Counted from the stretch's first letter, positions 24,531 to 34,352 are shown. The stretch is 64,000 nucleotides of DNA from Collinsella aerofaciens (GCF_902364355.1 NZ_CABJDK010000010.1:26644-90643); one strand, 5' to 3'. Numbers and translations: made by a program. The notes: generated by a model from the letters alone, not told the origin.

Positions 24531-26861
24531 CTAGCGGCGCTTGCGGGTGGCCGTTGCCTTGCGGACGGAGGTCTTCTTGGTCGGAGCCTTTTCCTCGGTC
24601 GCGGCGGCGGGGGAGACCGGGGCCTTCTTGGCGGGCTCGGGCTTGGCCTTTACCTCGGCCTTGGGCTCCTCTTTGACGGCAGCGGACTTGGCCTCGGATG
24701 CCTTCGGTATCGGCTTGGCCTTTACTGCGGGCTTGGCCTCGACCTTAGCCTCCGCCTTGGGAGCAGCGGCCTTGGTTGTGGTCTTCTTGGCCGTCGTCGT
24801 AGTGCGCTTGCGCGTGGTGGCCTTGGCGGCCGGCTTGGCCTCGACGGTTGCCTCGGCCTTGGACTCGGCGGACGTCTCCTCGACTTTGGCAGCCGACTTT
24901 GCGGCAGCCTTCGTGGTCGTCGATTTCGTAGCCGTGGTCTTCTTGGCTGCCGTTGCCTTCTTGGCGGTCGTGGTCTTGGACGCGGTCGTCTTCTTGGCAG
25001 TGGTCTTGGCCGGAGCCTCGACGGCGACCTCGGCCTTTACCTTGGGAGCAGCCTCGGCTTCTGCGGCCTTCTTGGCAGCGGCGGTCGTGCGCTTGCGCGT
25101 GGTCGTTGCCTTGGCAGCAGTCGTCTTTGCTGCGGCGGCCTTGGTGGCAGCGGCCTTTGTCGTCGTAGCCTTCTTGGCGGTCGTCTTGCGGGTTGTGGTC
25201 TTCTTGGCGGCAGGCTTCGCGGCAGGCTTGACCTCTGCCTTTGCCGCAGGAGCAGTCTCAGCATTCACCTCAGGCTCGGCCTTTGCGGGCTCAGCCTCAA
25301 CCGGCTTCTCCTCGGCCTTGGCTTTGGGCTCCGGCTCAGCGGCCACCGGCTCAGCAACAGCCTCAGGCTCGTCGACAACAGACGCCGGCCTCTCAATCTC
25401 CGGATGCATAAAGAAGTACAGGTCCAGATACTTGTCGGCCGAGCGCGTCCAGCTAAAGTCCTGGCTCATGGCCTGCGTGACCAGCTGGTTCCAGGCGTCA
25501 CGGTTATCCCAGAATAGACGCGCCGCGCGGAATACCGCATCGCCCATCTCGTCGCCGTTAAAGTTGCTAAACGAGAAGCCCGTGCCCTCGCCGGTAAACT
25601 CGTTGTACGGGATCACAGTGTCCTTCAGGCCACCGGTCTCGCGCACGATGGGCAGGGTGCCATAACGCATGGCGATGATCTGCGACAGGCCGCAGGGCTC
25701 AAACTTCGAAGGCATCAGGAACATGTCGGCGGCGGCATACATGCGCTGCGACAGCGCCGGGTCAAACTCGATGCGTGCGGCCATGGTGCCGGGGTACTTG
25801 TCCTGGAAGTAGCGCAGGCCGTCCTCGTAGTCGCGGTCGCCGGTGCCCAGCACCGCCACCTGCACGCCGCCGGCCAGGATGCGGTCGAGCGCGTACATGA
25901 CCAGGTCCATGCCCTTCTGGCGCGTCAGACGCGTGACCATGACCATAAGCGGGCGGTCGTCGCGAACCTCGAGCCCCAGCTCTTCCTGCAGCTTGGCCTT
26001 GCACACGGCCTTGCCGGAGCGATCCTCTACCGTGTAGTTGGCGGCAATGCGCTTGTCGGTCGCCGGGTCAAAGCCCGCGACGTCGATGCCATTCAAAATG
26101 CCCTGCAGCGCGTAGGAGCGCTCGCGTAGAACGCCGTCCAGGCCCTCGCCAAATTCGGGCGTCTGGATCTCGTTGGCATAGGTGGGGCTCACCGTGGTAA
26201 TGGCGTCGGCATAGCGCAGCGCGCCCAACATGTAGTTGACGCTGCAGGCGTCGCAACGCAGCTGCGAGGCGGCCGCGGGAATATGCGCCACACCCAGGAT
26301 GTCCTCCATCACGGTGTCGCTAAACTGACCTTGGAACGCCACGTTGTGGATCGAGAACACAGTCTTGACGCGGTCGTACAGCGGCAGGCCCTGGTAGAAC
26401 TCGCGCAAAAACACGGGCGCCAGTGCCGTCTGCCAGTCGTTGCAGTGCAGGATGTCGCACTCAAAGCCCTCGGGCAGGTGCTGCAGGCTCTCGGTGATGG
26501 CCTTGGAGAAGAACGCAAAGCGCTCGCCGTCGTCAAAGAAGCCGTACGGATAGTCGCGCGCAAAGTAGCGCTCGTTGTCGATGAACATATAGGTGACGCC
26601 GTCGTGCTCGAGCTTCTCGAGCCCGCAGTACTCGTTGCGCCAGCCCAGACTCACGTAAAAATCGGAGAAGTGCTCCATCTGCGCCTTGTACTCGTCCTTG
26701 ATGGTGGCGTACTTGGGTACCATCACGATAACTTCGGCGCCGGCGCGCACAAGCGCCGCGGGCAGCGAGCCTGCCACGTCGCCCAGGCCACCGGTCTTCA
26801 CAAACGGTGCGCACTCGGCCGAGGCAAACACGATCTGCATCTTTTTGCTGGAATCAGCCAT
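24531..26861 (-). CDS. glgA: Glycogen synthase with a long histone-H1-like C-terminal tail
   Basis: 776 residues from ATG 26861 (GGGAG 7 bases upstream); ATG 26873 is in frame but has no such site. GT5 ADP-glucose glycogen synthase: FVKTGGLGDVAGSLPAAL holds the ADP-glucose-binding Lys, ILHCNDWQTALAP follows, and PSKFEPCGLSQIIAMRYG carries the GT-B signature. The catalytic part ends near residue 490, normal for GlgA. The remaining roughly 285 residues are low complexity: first an acidic Ala/Glu/Pro linker, then many AKKTT/TKAA/TRKRT repeats, ending ATATRKRR. I know no such tail in ordinary GlgA. It stays in frame to a proper stop and terminator. GlgB here has a similar shorter tail. Confidence 0.93.
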   Translation of the reverse strand: MADSSKKMQIVFASAECAPFVKTGGLGDVAGSLPAALVRAGAEVIVMVPKYATIKDEYKAQMEHFSDFYVSLGWRNEYCGLEKLEHDGVTYMFIDNERYFARDYPYGFFDDGERFAFFSKAITESLQHLPEGFECDILHCNDWQTALAPVFLREFYQGLPLYDRVKTVFSIHNVAFQGQFSDTVMEDILGVAHIPAAASQLRCDACSVNYMLGALRYADAITTVSPTYANEIQTPEFGEGLDGVLRERSYALQGILNGIDVAGFDPATDKRIAANYTVEDRSGKAVCKAKLQEELGLEVRDDRPLMVMVTRLTRQKGMDLVMYALDRILAGGVQVAVLGTGDRDYEDGLRYFQDKYPGTMAARIEFDPALSQRMYAAADMFLMPSKFEPCGLSQIIAMRYGTLPIVRETGGLKDTVIPYNEFTGEGTGFSFSNFNGDEMGDAVFRAARLFWDNRDAWNQLVTQAMSQDFSWTRSADKYLDLYFFMHPEIERPASVVDEPEAVAEPVAAEPEPKAKAEEKPVEAEPAKAEPEVNAETAPAAKAEVKPAAKPAAKKTTTRKTTAKKATTTKAAATKAAAAKTTAAKATTTRKRTTAAAKKAAEAEAAPKVKAEVAVEAPAKTTAKKTTASKTTTAKKATAAKKTTATKSTTTKAAAKSAAKVEETSAESKAEATVEAKPAAKATTRKRTTTTAKKTTTKAAAPKAEAKVEAKPAVKAKPIPKASEAKSAAVKEEPKAEVKAKPEPAKKAPVSPAAATEEKAPTKKTSVRKATATRKRR

Positions 26862-26884
26862 ATTGTCTCCCATGTTGCAATTCG

Positions 26885-26920
26885 AGAATAGCCGCCTGGC
26901 GCTAACCGGGCGGCTATTCT
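26885..26920 (-). terminator. Stem-loop between glgD and glgA
   Basis: AGAATAGCCGCC (26885-26896) pairs perfectly with 26909-26920, 12-base loop. No U-run follows on the minus strand, so it may be a partial terminator or processing hairpin that sets the glgA level. Confidence 0.5.
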
Positions 26921-26951
26921 ACATGTTACGAGCGATGTTGCGGTGCCAACG

Positions 26952-28079
26952 TTAACGTACGATGGTGGTGTCGGAAGTTAACGGAGCCTTGCCCAGCACC
27001 AGGATGTTCTCGGGCGTGCCGCGAAGCTCGGTGTTGGTGGGAACCACGTTGTTCTTGTCCAGAATGGCGTTCTCAACACGGGCGCCGCTCTTGATGATGC
27101 AGCTCTGGTTGATGATCGAGTTGGTCACCGAGGCGCCCTCCTCGACCACGACGCCGCGCGACAGGATCGAGTTGCGCACGGTGCCCTTGATGATGCAGCC
27201 GGCCGAGATGATCGAGTTGCAGGCGTGGCTGCCGGTCGCATAGCGCGAAGGCGGCACGTCGTGAGCCTTGGTCAGGATCGGGCGCTCGGGATCGAAGAGC
27301 TGGTCGGCGACGGTCTGGTCGAGCAGGTCCATGCTGCGGCGATACAGCGATTTCTCGCTAAACACGCCCACGACTTCGCCCTTGTACTCGTAGCTGCACA
27401 CGTCGATGTTGCCAAAGTCGCCCTGGAGTGCCTCGAGCAGGTCCAGATAGTCGGCGGCCTGGTAGTGGTCGATAATCTCGAGCAGCGTCTCGCGGTTGAC
27501 GATGCAGCAGTCCATGGAGGCGTTGTCGCCGTACACAACGCCGGCACTCACGCCCGTCAGGCGACCGTTCTCGTTAATCTCGAGCTTGGTCTCGTCATCG
27601 ACGTTGCGCGTGGCCTTGCAGTACACCACGGTCATCTGGGCGCCGGAGTTCTCGTGCGCCTCGATGATGGTGTTGAGGTCCATGTTAAAGATGATGTTGG
27701 TGCCCATCATCACGACATAGGGCTTCTCCGAGCGCTGGAACAGCGTCTTGTTGGAGATGATGTCGCGCAGCAGGAAGCGCATGCCGCCCTTGGTGGTGCC
27801 ATACGCGTTGCCGGGCACCATGAACAGACCGCCCTTCTTGCGGTCCAGGCCCCAGTCCTTGCCCGAGCCCACGTGGTCGATCAGCGAACGGTAGTTACCC
27901 GGCATGACGACGCCGACGGTCTTAATGCCGGCATTCATCATGTTGGACAGCGGGAAGTCGATTAGGCGGTAGCGGCCCAAAAACGGAACGGACGCGATGG
28001 GACGGTCCTTGAGCAGCACGCTGCCGTAGGTCGAAGAGTAGTTAGCGGTGATGTAACCGATGGCCTTGCGATTGATCAT
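26952..28079 (-). CDS. glgD: GlgD-type subunit of glucose-1-phosphate adenylyltransferase
   Basis: 375 residues from ATG 28079 (MINRKAIGYI), with AAGGGGGA 8 bases upstream inside the end of glgC; the frame extends 13 codons further, which I reject. It resembles GlgC (VPFLGRYRLIDFPLSNMMNAGI, VGSGKDWGLDRK, a C-terminal left-handed beta-helix), but the N-terminal catalytic loop reads NYSSTYGSVLL instead of [11 protein letters not shown]. That is the hallmark of GlgD, a regulatory partner of GlgC known from Bacillus and related bacteria. It is 4 bases from glgC and probably forms a heterotetramer with it. Confidence 0.9.
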   Translation of the reverse strand: MINRKAIGYITANYSSTYGSVLLKDRPIASVPFLGRYRLIDFPLSNMMNAGIKTVGVVMPGNYRSLIDHVGSGKDWGLDRKKGGLFMVPGNAYGTTKGGMRFLLRDIISNKTLFQRSEKPYVVMMGTNIIFNMDLNTIIEAHENSGAQMTVVYCKATRNVDDETKLEINENGRLTGVSAGVVYGDNASMDCCIVNRETLLEIIDHYQAADYLDLLEALQGDFGNIDVCSYEYKGEVVGVFSEKSLYRRSMDLLDQTVADQLFDPERPILTKAHDVPPSRYATGSHACNSIISAGCIIKGTVRNSILSRGVVVEEGASVTNSIINQSCIIKSGARVENAILDKNNVVPTNTELRGTPENILVLGKAPLTSDTTIVR

Positions 28080-28083
28080 CGGA

Positions 28084-29232
28084 TCATTCCCCCTTCCCGA
28101 TAACGACGTCATTTCCAACGACGGCCGTATCCTTGGTGGTATCGACAGAGCCGAGCTTCACGCCCTCTTCGACCGTGGAGTTCTCGCCCAAAATAGCGCG
28201 GCAGATGTGCGCGCCGCTCTTAACGTGCGCACCCGGCAGCAGCACGGAGTCCTCGACCACGGCGCGCTCCTCGATGATGACATCGGTCGAAAGGATCGAG
28301 TGGCGAGCGGTGCCGTAGATCTTGCAGCCGTTGGAGACCAGGCAGTCGTCCAAGCGGCCGTCCGGGCCAATGTAGTGCGGCGGACGCGTGGTGATGTTGG
28401 ACATGATGGGGAAGTTCTTGTCAAACAGATCAAACTCGGGGTTGTTGCCCAGCAGGTCCATCGAGGTCTCGTGGAAGCTGGCGATGGTGCCGACGTCCTT
28501 CCAAAAGCCGTGGAACTCGTAGCTGTACAGGCGCTTGTTCTCGCCGAGCAGCTTGGGGATGATGTCCTTGCCAAAGTCGTGGCTCGAGCGCTGGTCCAGA
28601 GCATCCTCCTCGAGCGCCTCGATCAGCACGTCGGCCGAGAAGATGTAGATGCCCATGGAAGCGAGGTTCGAATCGGGCTTCTCGGGCTTCTCGGTGAACT
28701 TGGTGATGCGGCCGTCCTCGGGGTCGGTGGTCAGGATGCCAAAGCGGCTGGCCTCCTCCCACGGCACGGGCATAACGCTCACCGTGAGGTCGGCGTTGTT
28801 CTCAATGTGCGTCTTGAGCATCTTGCGGTAGTCCATGCGATACAGGTGATCGCCCGAAAGAATCAGGACGTACTTGGGGTCGTTGGCCTTGATGTAGTCG
28901 AGGTTCTGCGTAATGGCGTCGGCCGTGCCCGCATACCAGGCGCCGCCGGTCTGCGTCTCGTACGGCGGCAGGATCGACACGCCGCCGTCGCGGCTGTCCA
29001 GATCCCACGCCTCGCCGGAACCCACGTAGGCATGCAGCAGGTAGGGGCGATACTGCGTCAGAACGCCCACCGTGTCGATGCCCGAGTTGGAGCAGTTGGA
29101 GAGCGAAAAGTCGATAATGCGGAACTTGCCACCAAAGCTAACCGCCGGTTTGGCGATCTTTTGGGTGAGTGCCCCCAATCGGCTGCCCTGTCCTCCTGCG
29201 AGGAGCATCGCGATGCATTCTTTCTTACTCAT
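28084..29232 (-). CDS. glgC: Glucose-1-phosphate adenylyltransferase, catalytic subunit
   Basis: 382 residues; AGAAGGAGA is 6 bases before the ATG. Makes ADP-glucose from ATP and glucose-1-phosphate. Catalytic nucleotidyltransferase loop [22 protein letters not shown], then [24 protein letters not shown], the sugar-phosphate motif [27 protein letters not shown], and a C-terminal hexapeptide beta-helix. It is immediately followed by glgD and preceded by glgP on the same strand. Confidence 0.96.
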   Translation of the reverse strand: MSKKECIAMLLAGGQGSRLGALTQKIAKPAVSFGGKFRIIDFSLSNCSNSGIDTVGVLTQYRPYLLHAYVGSGEAWDLDSRDGGVSILPPYETQTGGAWYAGTADAITQNLDYIKANDPKYVLILSGDHLYRMDYRKMLKTHIENNADLTVSVMPVPWEEASRFGILTTDPEDGRITKFTEKPEKPDSNLASMGIYIFSADVLIEALEEDALDQRSSHDFGKDIIPKLLGENKRLYSYEFHGFWKDVGTIASFHETSMDLLGNNPEFDLFDKNFPIMSNITTRPPHYIGPDGRLDDCLVSNGCKIYGTARHSILSTDVIIEERAVVEDSVLLPGAHVKSGAHICRAILGENSTVEEGVKLGSVDTTKDTAVVGNDVVIGKGE

Positions 29233-29271
29233 CGATTTCTCCTTCTGTCATCGATGTTCCTAACCCATTGG

Positions 29272-29302
29272 CGACGGGCGCGGCGCACTGTCACGCCCGT
29301 CG
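29272..29302 (-). terminator. Hairpin between glgP and glgC
   Basis: CGACGGGCG (29272-29280) pairs perfectly with CGCCCGTCG (29294-29302), 13-base loop, no U-run on the minus strand. A candidate partial terminator or RNA stability hairpin. Confidence 0.45.
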
Positions 29303-29336
29303 AGTAATGCCGTGCGGCAAAGGGAGCTCGCGCGCT

Positions 29337-31763
29337 TTATGCGTGCCAGATCTCGTCGCGATACTCGCGAATGGTGCGGTCGGACGAGAACCAGCCACTC
29401 GAGGCGGTGTTGAGCAGGGCCTTGCGGTTCCAGGTCTCCTGGTCGCCGTAGCTGCCCGTGAGGTTCTCCCATGCATCAACGTAGCTGCGGAAGTCGGCCA
29501 TGACCAGGTCGGGGTCGTTGTTGTTCATGAGCTCGTTGTAGATGCTCTCGAAGTTGCCCGAAAGACCCGCAAAGGTGTTGTCCTTGAGCTCGTCCATCAC
29601 GCGGCCCAGACGCTCGCGGTCGCCGTTGAGGGTATCCCACGCAAAGTAGCTGTTGGATGCCCAGAGCTGCTCGACCTCGGGAGCGGTCAGGCCAAAGATG
29701 GCCTCGTTCTCGCGGCCGGCCAGGTCGGCGATCTCGATGTTGGCGCCGTCGAGGGTGCCCAGCGTAATGGCGCCGTTCATCATGAGCTTCATGTTGGACG
29801 TGCCCGAGGCCTCCTTGCCGGCCGTGGAGATCTGCTCCGAGATCTCGGCGGCCGGGTAGATGAGCTGAGCGTTGCTCACACGGAAGTTGGGGATAAAGCA
29901 GACCTTCATGACCTCGTTGACGCGGGCATCGTTGTTGATGACGTCGGCCACGGAGTTAATGAGGCGGATGGTCTCCTTGGCAAAGGTGTAGCTCGAGGCA
30001 GCCTTGCCGCTAAAGATGAAGGTCGTCGGCGTCACGTGGAAGTTAGGATCGGCGATGCGACGGTTGTAGATGTCCATCACCTTCATGATGTTCATGAGCT
30101 GGCGCTTATAGGCGTGGAAGCGCTTTACCTGGACATCGAAGACGGTGTTGGGGTCGATAACCAGACCGGTCTCAGCCTTGACGTAGGCGGCCAGACGCTC
30201 CTTGTTGGCGCGCTTGGAGGCACCCACGGCCTTCAGGAACTCGGTGTCGTCCTTAAACTCCCTGAGTTTCTCAAGCTCAAAGGCGTCTTTGAGCCAGCCA
30301 TCGCCAATGGCCTCGGTCACGAGCCTGGCGTAGGTGGGGTTGGCCTCGGCAAAGAAGCGACGGTGCGAGATGCCGTTGGTCTTGTTGTTGAACTTCTCGG
30401 GCGTCAGGGCATAGAAGTCCTTGAGCACGATGTTCTTGATGATGTCGGAATGGATCTTGGCCACGCCGTTGACGCTGTGGCTGCAGATCACAGACAGGTT
30501 GGCCATGCGAATCTCGCCGTCCCACAGGATGGCGGTCTGGCGCAGACGCTCCTGCCAGCCCTCCTGCGTGGTGTCGAAAGACTCGTGCCAACGACGGCTG
30601 ATCTCGTCGATGATCTGGTACACGCGGGGGAGGAGCTTGGAGAACGTGCCGATGGGCCACTTCTCCAGGGCCTCGGGCAGGATGGTGTGGTTGGTGTAGC
30701 TCACGACCTGCGTCACGATGTTCCAGGCGTCATCCCACTCGAGCTTCTTCTCGTCGATGAGGATACGCATGAGCTCGGGGCCGCACATGGCGGGGTGGGT
30801 ATCGTTGGTGTGGATGGCTACAAACTGCGGCAGCAGCTCCCAGTTCGCGCCGTGCTCCTTCTCAAAGGTGTCGAGCAGGCTGTAGATACCGGCCGAAACA
30901 AACAGGTACTCCTGCTTCAGGCGCAGCAGACGGCCGTGCTCGCCGGCGTCGTTGGGGTAGAGGATGGCGCTGATGGCCTCGGCCTCAGCGCGCTCGGCAT
31001 CGGCCTGGGCATAGTCGCCGCGGTTGAAGGCCTCCAGATCAAAGTGCTCCTCGACCGGCTCGGCGGCCCAGACGCGCAGTTTATTGACGGTCTCGCCGGC
31101 ATAGCCCACGACGGGGATGTCATAAGGGACGGCCAGGATGTCCTGCGTGTCTACCGTGCGGTAGAACGTGCGGCCGTTCTCCTCAAAGCCCTCGACGCGG
31201 CCGCCAAACTTAATGGTCACGGCCTTGTCCTGACGACGGACTTCCCAAGGATAGCCGTGGGTGAGCCACTCGTCGGTGGCCTCGACCTGGCTGCCGTTGA
31301 CGATCTCCTGCTTAAACAGGCCGTAGCGGTAGCGCATGCCGTTGCCGTAGCCGGCAATGCCCTCGGCTGCCATGGAATCCAAGAAGCACGCGGCCAGACG
31401 ACCCAGGCCACCGTTGCCCAGGGCCGGATCGGGCTCCTGGTTCTCGATGACGGACAGGTCAAAGCCCATGTCGTCGAGCGCCTCGGCGACCATGTCGCGC
31501 ACGCCAAAGTTGAGCAGGTAGTTGTCGAGCAGTCGGCCGATCAAAAACTCGATCGAGAAGTAGTACACGCGCTTCTTGCCCTCGGCGGCGACGCGGGCGT
31601 CACTCTTGGTGGCAACGGTGCGGGCCTTCTCGGCCACGAGCTTGGCCAGGGCGTTAAAGCGGTCGAGGTCGCTGGCGGCCTCGACGCTCTTGCCGCTGAT
31701 GCTCATGACGGCATCGCGATAGAGCTCGGTAAACTCCTGCTTGTTGTCGAAGATCTTATTCAT
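29337..31763 (-). CDS. glgP: Glycogen/maltodextrin phosphorylase
   Basis: 808 residues, usual GT35 length. Phosphorolyses alpha-1,4-glucans to glucose-1-phosphate. The PLP site is EASGTSNMKLMMNGAITLGTLDGANIEI; other blocks are ALGNGGLGRLAACFLDSMA, YGNGMRYRYGLF, IHTNDTHPAMCGPELMR, and KRFHAYKRQLMN. AAAGGAA lies 5-6 bases before the ATG. It sits between glgB and glgC, so one transcript may carry both synthesis and breakdown enzymes. Confidence 0.96.
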   Translation of the reverse strand: MNKIFDNKQEFTELYRDAVMSISGKSVEAASDLDRFNALAKLVAEKARTVATKSDARVAAEGKKRVYYFSIEFLIGRLLDNYLLNFGVRDMVAEALDDMGFDLSVIENQEPDPALGNGGLGRLAACFLDSMAAEGIAGYGNGMRYRYGLFKQEIVNGSQVEATDEWLTHGYPWEVRRQDKAVTIKFGGRVEGFEENGRTFYRTVDTQDILAVPYDIPVVGYAGETVNKLRVWAAEPVEEHFDLEAFNRGDYAQADAERAEAEAISAILYPNDAGEHGRLLRLKQEYLFVSAGIYSLLDTFEKEHGANWELLPQFVAIHTNDTHPAMCGPELMRILIDEKKLEWDDAWNIVTQVVSYTNHTILPEALEKWPIGTFSKLLPRVYQIIDEISRRWHESFDTTQEGWQERLRQTAILWDGEIRMANLSVICSHSVNGVAKIHSDIIKNIVLKDFYALTPEKFNNKTNGISHRRFFAEANPTYARLVTEAIGDGWLKDAFELEKLREFKDDTEFLKAVGASKRANKERLAAYVKAETGLVIDPNTVFDVQVKRFHAYKRQLMNIMKVMDIYNRRIADPNFHVTPTTFIFSGKAASSYTFAKETIRLINSVADVINNDARVNEVMKVCFIPNFRVSNAQLIYPAAEISEQISTAGKEASGTSNMKLMMNGAITLGTLDGANIEIADLAGRENEAIFGLTAPEVEQLWASNSYFAWDTLNGDRERLGRVMDELKDNTFAGLSGNFESIYNELMNNNDPDLVMADFRSYVDAWENLTGSYGDQETWNRKALLNTASSGWFSSDRTIREYRDEIWHA

Positions 31764-31857
31764 ACGTTCCTTTCCCCCGGGGATGTTTCTCCCGGAACGG
31801 TTATGACTTGTATCCTACGCCTCGTCGGGGCGGGTAATTACAGCTGTAACGGTTTTG

Positions 31858-34131
31858 TTACGCATCCTTGGCAGACGGCTTAACAGAAGCAGACTTGGTC
31901 TTGGTAGCGGCCTTTTTGGCAGCCGGTTTCTTGGCCGTAGTGGCCTTGGCGGCGGGCTTCGCGGCAGCCTTCGCCTTGGTCGTCGTAGTCTTCGCCTTAG
32001 CCGGTGCCTTCTTGACCGCAGCAGTCTTGGGCTTCACCGAGGACGTGCGCTTACGCGTAGCCTTCTTCGGCTCCTCGACCACGGGCGGCTTATAGCTGCT
32101 GGGACCGCGGCGCTTAAGCACCACACCTGCCAGACCGGGTACCTTAATCTCAATGGAGTCCATCTGCCCGTTCCAGGGATAGGGCTCGCTCGAGCAGGTG
32201 TAGGGCTCCTTGCCGGCATAGCCGCTGCCGCCAAACTCAGGACGGTCAGAATCGAAGATGACCTCCCAGTCACCCTCGCGCGGCACGCCCACGCGGAAGC
32301 TCTCATAGCTCGCCGGGTCAAAGTTAATCAGGATCACCAGGTCGTCATCGACGTCCTCGCCCTGACGCACAAAGCTCACGATGGACTGCTTGGAGTTATC
32401 CGCATCGATCCAGGTAAATCCGTCGTCGGTGTAGCCGCGCTCGTACAGGGCGGGCTCGGCGGTGTACAGGTGGTTGAGCGCCTTGATAAACGCCTGATGA
32501 TGACGGTGGGTCTCGTACTCCTCGGTCAGGAACCACTGGATGGACTCGTAATAGCGCCACTCAATAAACTGGCCGATCTCGTTGCCCATAAAGTTGAGCT
32601 TGGCACCGGGGTGCGTCATCTGGTAGAAGGCGAGCGTGCGCAGGCCGGCAAACTGGCGCCACCAGTCGCCCGGCATGCGGCCGATCAGCGAGCACTTGCC
32701 GTGCACGACCTCATCGTGGCTCAGCGGGCAAATAAAGTTCTCGGTAAAGGCGTACATGATGGAGAACGTGAGCAGCCCGTGGTTGCCGGGGCGCCACGGA
32801 AAATCGGTCTGCATGTAGTGCAGGGTATCGTTCATCCAGCCCATGTCCCACTTGTAGTGGAAGCCCAGACCGCCGTCCTGCGGCGGGTAGGTCACGAGCG
32901 GCCACGCGGTGGACTCCTCGGCCATCATCATCACGTCAGGGAAGTGGGCCTCCACGGCGCAGTTGACCTGGCGGATAAACGCGCTGGCATCCAGGTCCTC
33001 CTCGGTTCCGTACTTGTTGAACTTCTTTTGGCCCGGATCGTCGATGCCAAAGTTGAGGTACAGCATGCTGGACACGCCATCCATGCGGATGCCGTCAACG
33101 TGGAAGTTCTCGAGCCAGTACAGCACGTTGGAGACCAGAAAGGAGCGGACCTCGCCGCGGGCGAAGTCAAACTTGTGCGTGCCCCAGTTGGGGTGAATCT
33201 CGTGCTCAAACAGCATGTGGCCGTTAAAGGTGGCAAGACCGTGGGAGTCGGCGCAAAAACCGCCGGGCACCCAGTCCATGATCACGCCAATGCCCGCCTC
33301 GTGGCATGCATCGATAAAGTGCATGAGTTGCTGCGGGTCGCCATAGCGCGAAGTGGCGGCATAATAGCCGGTCGTCTGGTAGCCCCAGGAGCCATCGAAG
33401 GGATGCTCCATGAGCGGCATGACCTCGATATGCGTATAGCCCATGTCGCGCACGTAGTCCACGAGCTCCACCGACAGGTCGTCGTAGGTGTAAAACTCGC
33501 CGCGCTGCGCGGGGAAGGGATCCATGGGGCCGGGATAGTTGCCATACTCGTCCGGCTCGCCCTGCGGCGCGTCGCCGTGGCGCTTCCACGAGCCAATATG
33601 CACCTCGTAGATGTTAAGGGGCTGCGACATGTGGTTGTGGCCGACGCGGCGCTTGAGCCATGCGGCGTCGTTCCATTTGTAGCCATCGAGGGTCCACAGC
33701 ACGCTAGCGGTACCCGGAGGGCACTCGGCCTTGAAGGCGTACGGATCGGCCTTGTACAGTTTTTCGCCCTCGTTGGTCTCGATTAAATATTTATAGAGCT
33801 GGCCTTGTTCTGCGCCAGGAATAAAGCCTTCCCAAATAGCGCTCGTATGCACGGGCACCAGCGGGTTGGCTTCTTCATCCCAGTCGTTAAATTCGCCAAT
33901 GACATGCACGCTCTTTACATCGGGCGCCCAAACGCAAAAGCGCCAGCCGCGCGTACGGTTCTGCGTGTCGGGGTGCGCGCCCATCTTTTCCCAGCTGCGC
34001 TCCCACGTGCCGATGCCAAATAGATAGACATCGTCCTTGGTGAGCTCCGGTGCGTGCGGGGCGGCTTTACGGGTTGCGGGCTTTTTAGCCGTTGGCTTTA
34101 GCTTTGTATCGCTCACGTTTGATCCCATCAT
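31858..34131 (-). CDS. glgB: 1,4-alpha-glucan branching enzyme with a basic C-terminal tail
   Basis: About 757 residues from ATG 34131; ATG 34128 or GTG 34116 are alternatives and a longer frame to 34266 runs through the regulatory region. After a Lys-rich N-terminus come CBM48 (FCVWAPDVKSVHVIGEFNDW) and GH13: DWVPGGFCADSHGL, DGIRMDGVSSMLYL (nucleophile), MMAEESTAWP (acid) and CPLSHDEVVHGKCSL. Region I normally reads DWVPxHF; here the His is Gly (about residue 291), an unusual change. About 78 C-terminal residues are Lys/Ala/Thr-rich (KAKTTTTKAKAAAKPAAKAT), like the GlgA tail. First gene of the glycogen run; divergent from the HAD gene. Confidence 0.92.
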   Translation of the reverse strand: MMGSNVSDTKLKPTAKKPATRKAAPHAPELTKDDVYLFGIGTWERSWEKMGAHPDTQNRTRGWRFCVWAPDVKSVHVIGEFNDWDEEANPLVPVHTSAIWEGFIPGAEQGQLYKYLIETNEGEKLYKADPYAFKAECPPGTASVLWTLDGYKWNDAAWLKRRVGHNHMSQPLNIYEVHIGSWKRHGDAPQGEPDEYGNYPGPMDPFPAQRGEFYTYDDLSVELVDYVRDMGYTHIEVMPLMEHPFDGSWGYQTTGYYAATSRYGDPQQLMHFIDACHEAGIGVIMDWVPGGFCADSHGLATFNGHMLFEHEIHPNWGTHKFDFARGEVRSFLVSNVLYWLENFHVDGIRMDGVSSMLYLNFGIDDPGQKKFNKYGTEEDLDASAFIRQVNCAVEAHFPDVMMMAEESTAWPLVTYPPQDGGLGFHYKWDMGWMNDTLHYMQTDFPWRPGNHGLLTFSIMYAFTENFICPLSHDEVVHGKCSLIGRMPGDWWRQFAGLRTLAFYQMTHPGAKLNFMGNEIGQFIEWRYYESIQWFLTEEYETHRHHQAFIKALNHLYTAEPALYERGYTDDGFTWIDADNSKQSIVSFVRQGEDVDDDLVILINFDPASYESFRVGVPREGDWEVIFDSDRPEFGGSGYAGKEPYTCSSEPYPWNGQMDSIEIKVPGLAGVVLKRRGPSSYKPPVVEEPKKATRKRTSSVKPKTAAVKKAPAKAKTTTTKAKAAAKPAAKATTAKKPAAKKAATKTKSASVKPSAKDA

Positions 34132-34352
34132 GACGCGGCAGCGTGTTGCCTTGGTGACTAGATGCGAAAGGTCCAAGGCTGCACGAATCGAAGGGACGGC
34201 GATAGTTCTATGATTCGTTCCACCTCGCGTGCTCGGTGGAACTTTCGGCACGAAATACGATAACACCTGTTCGTTACTTTTATGGAGAAAAGTGGATTTG
34301 CGGCGGTGTTTAATCGGCGAGCGCCATGTTTAGACCACTGGCAGAATTGCGA

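Noticed and set aside
24541..25665. Plus-strand hydrophobic Ala/Val-rich open frame of 374 codons
   Set aside because: It is the mirror of the Lys/Ala/Thr tail of GlgA; no ribosome site, and the opposite strand continues a real enzyme in frame.
29169..31883. Plus-strand open frame of 904 codons over glgP
   Set aside because: Antisense of the phosphorylase; composition (Val/Leu/Gly/His) is that expected from reading GC-rich codons backwards.
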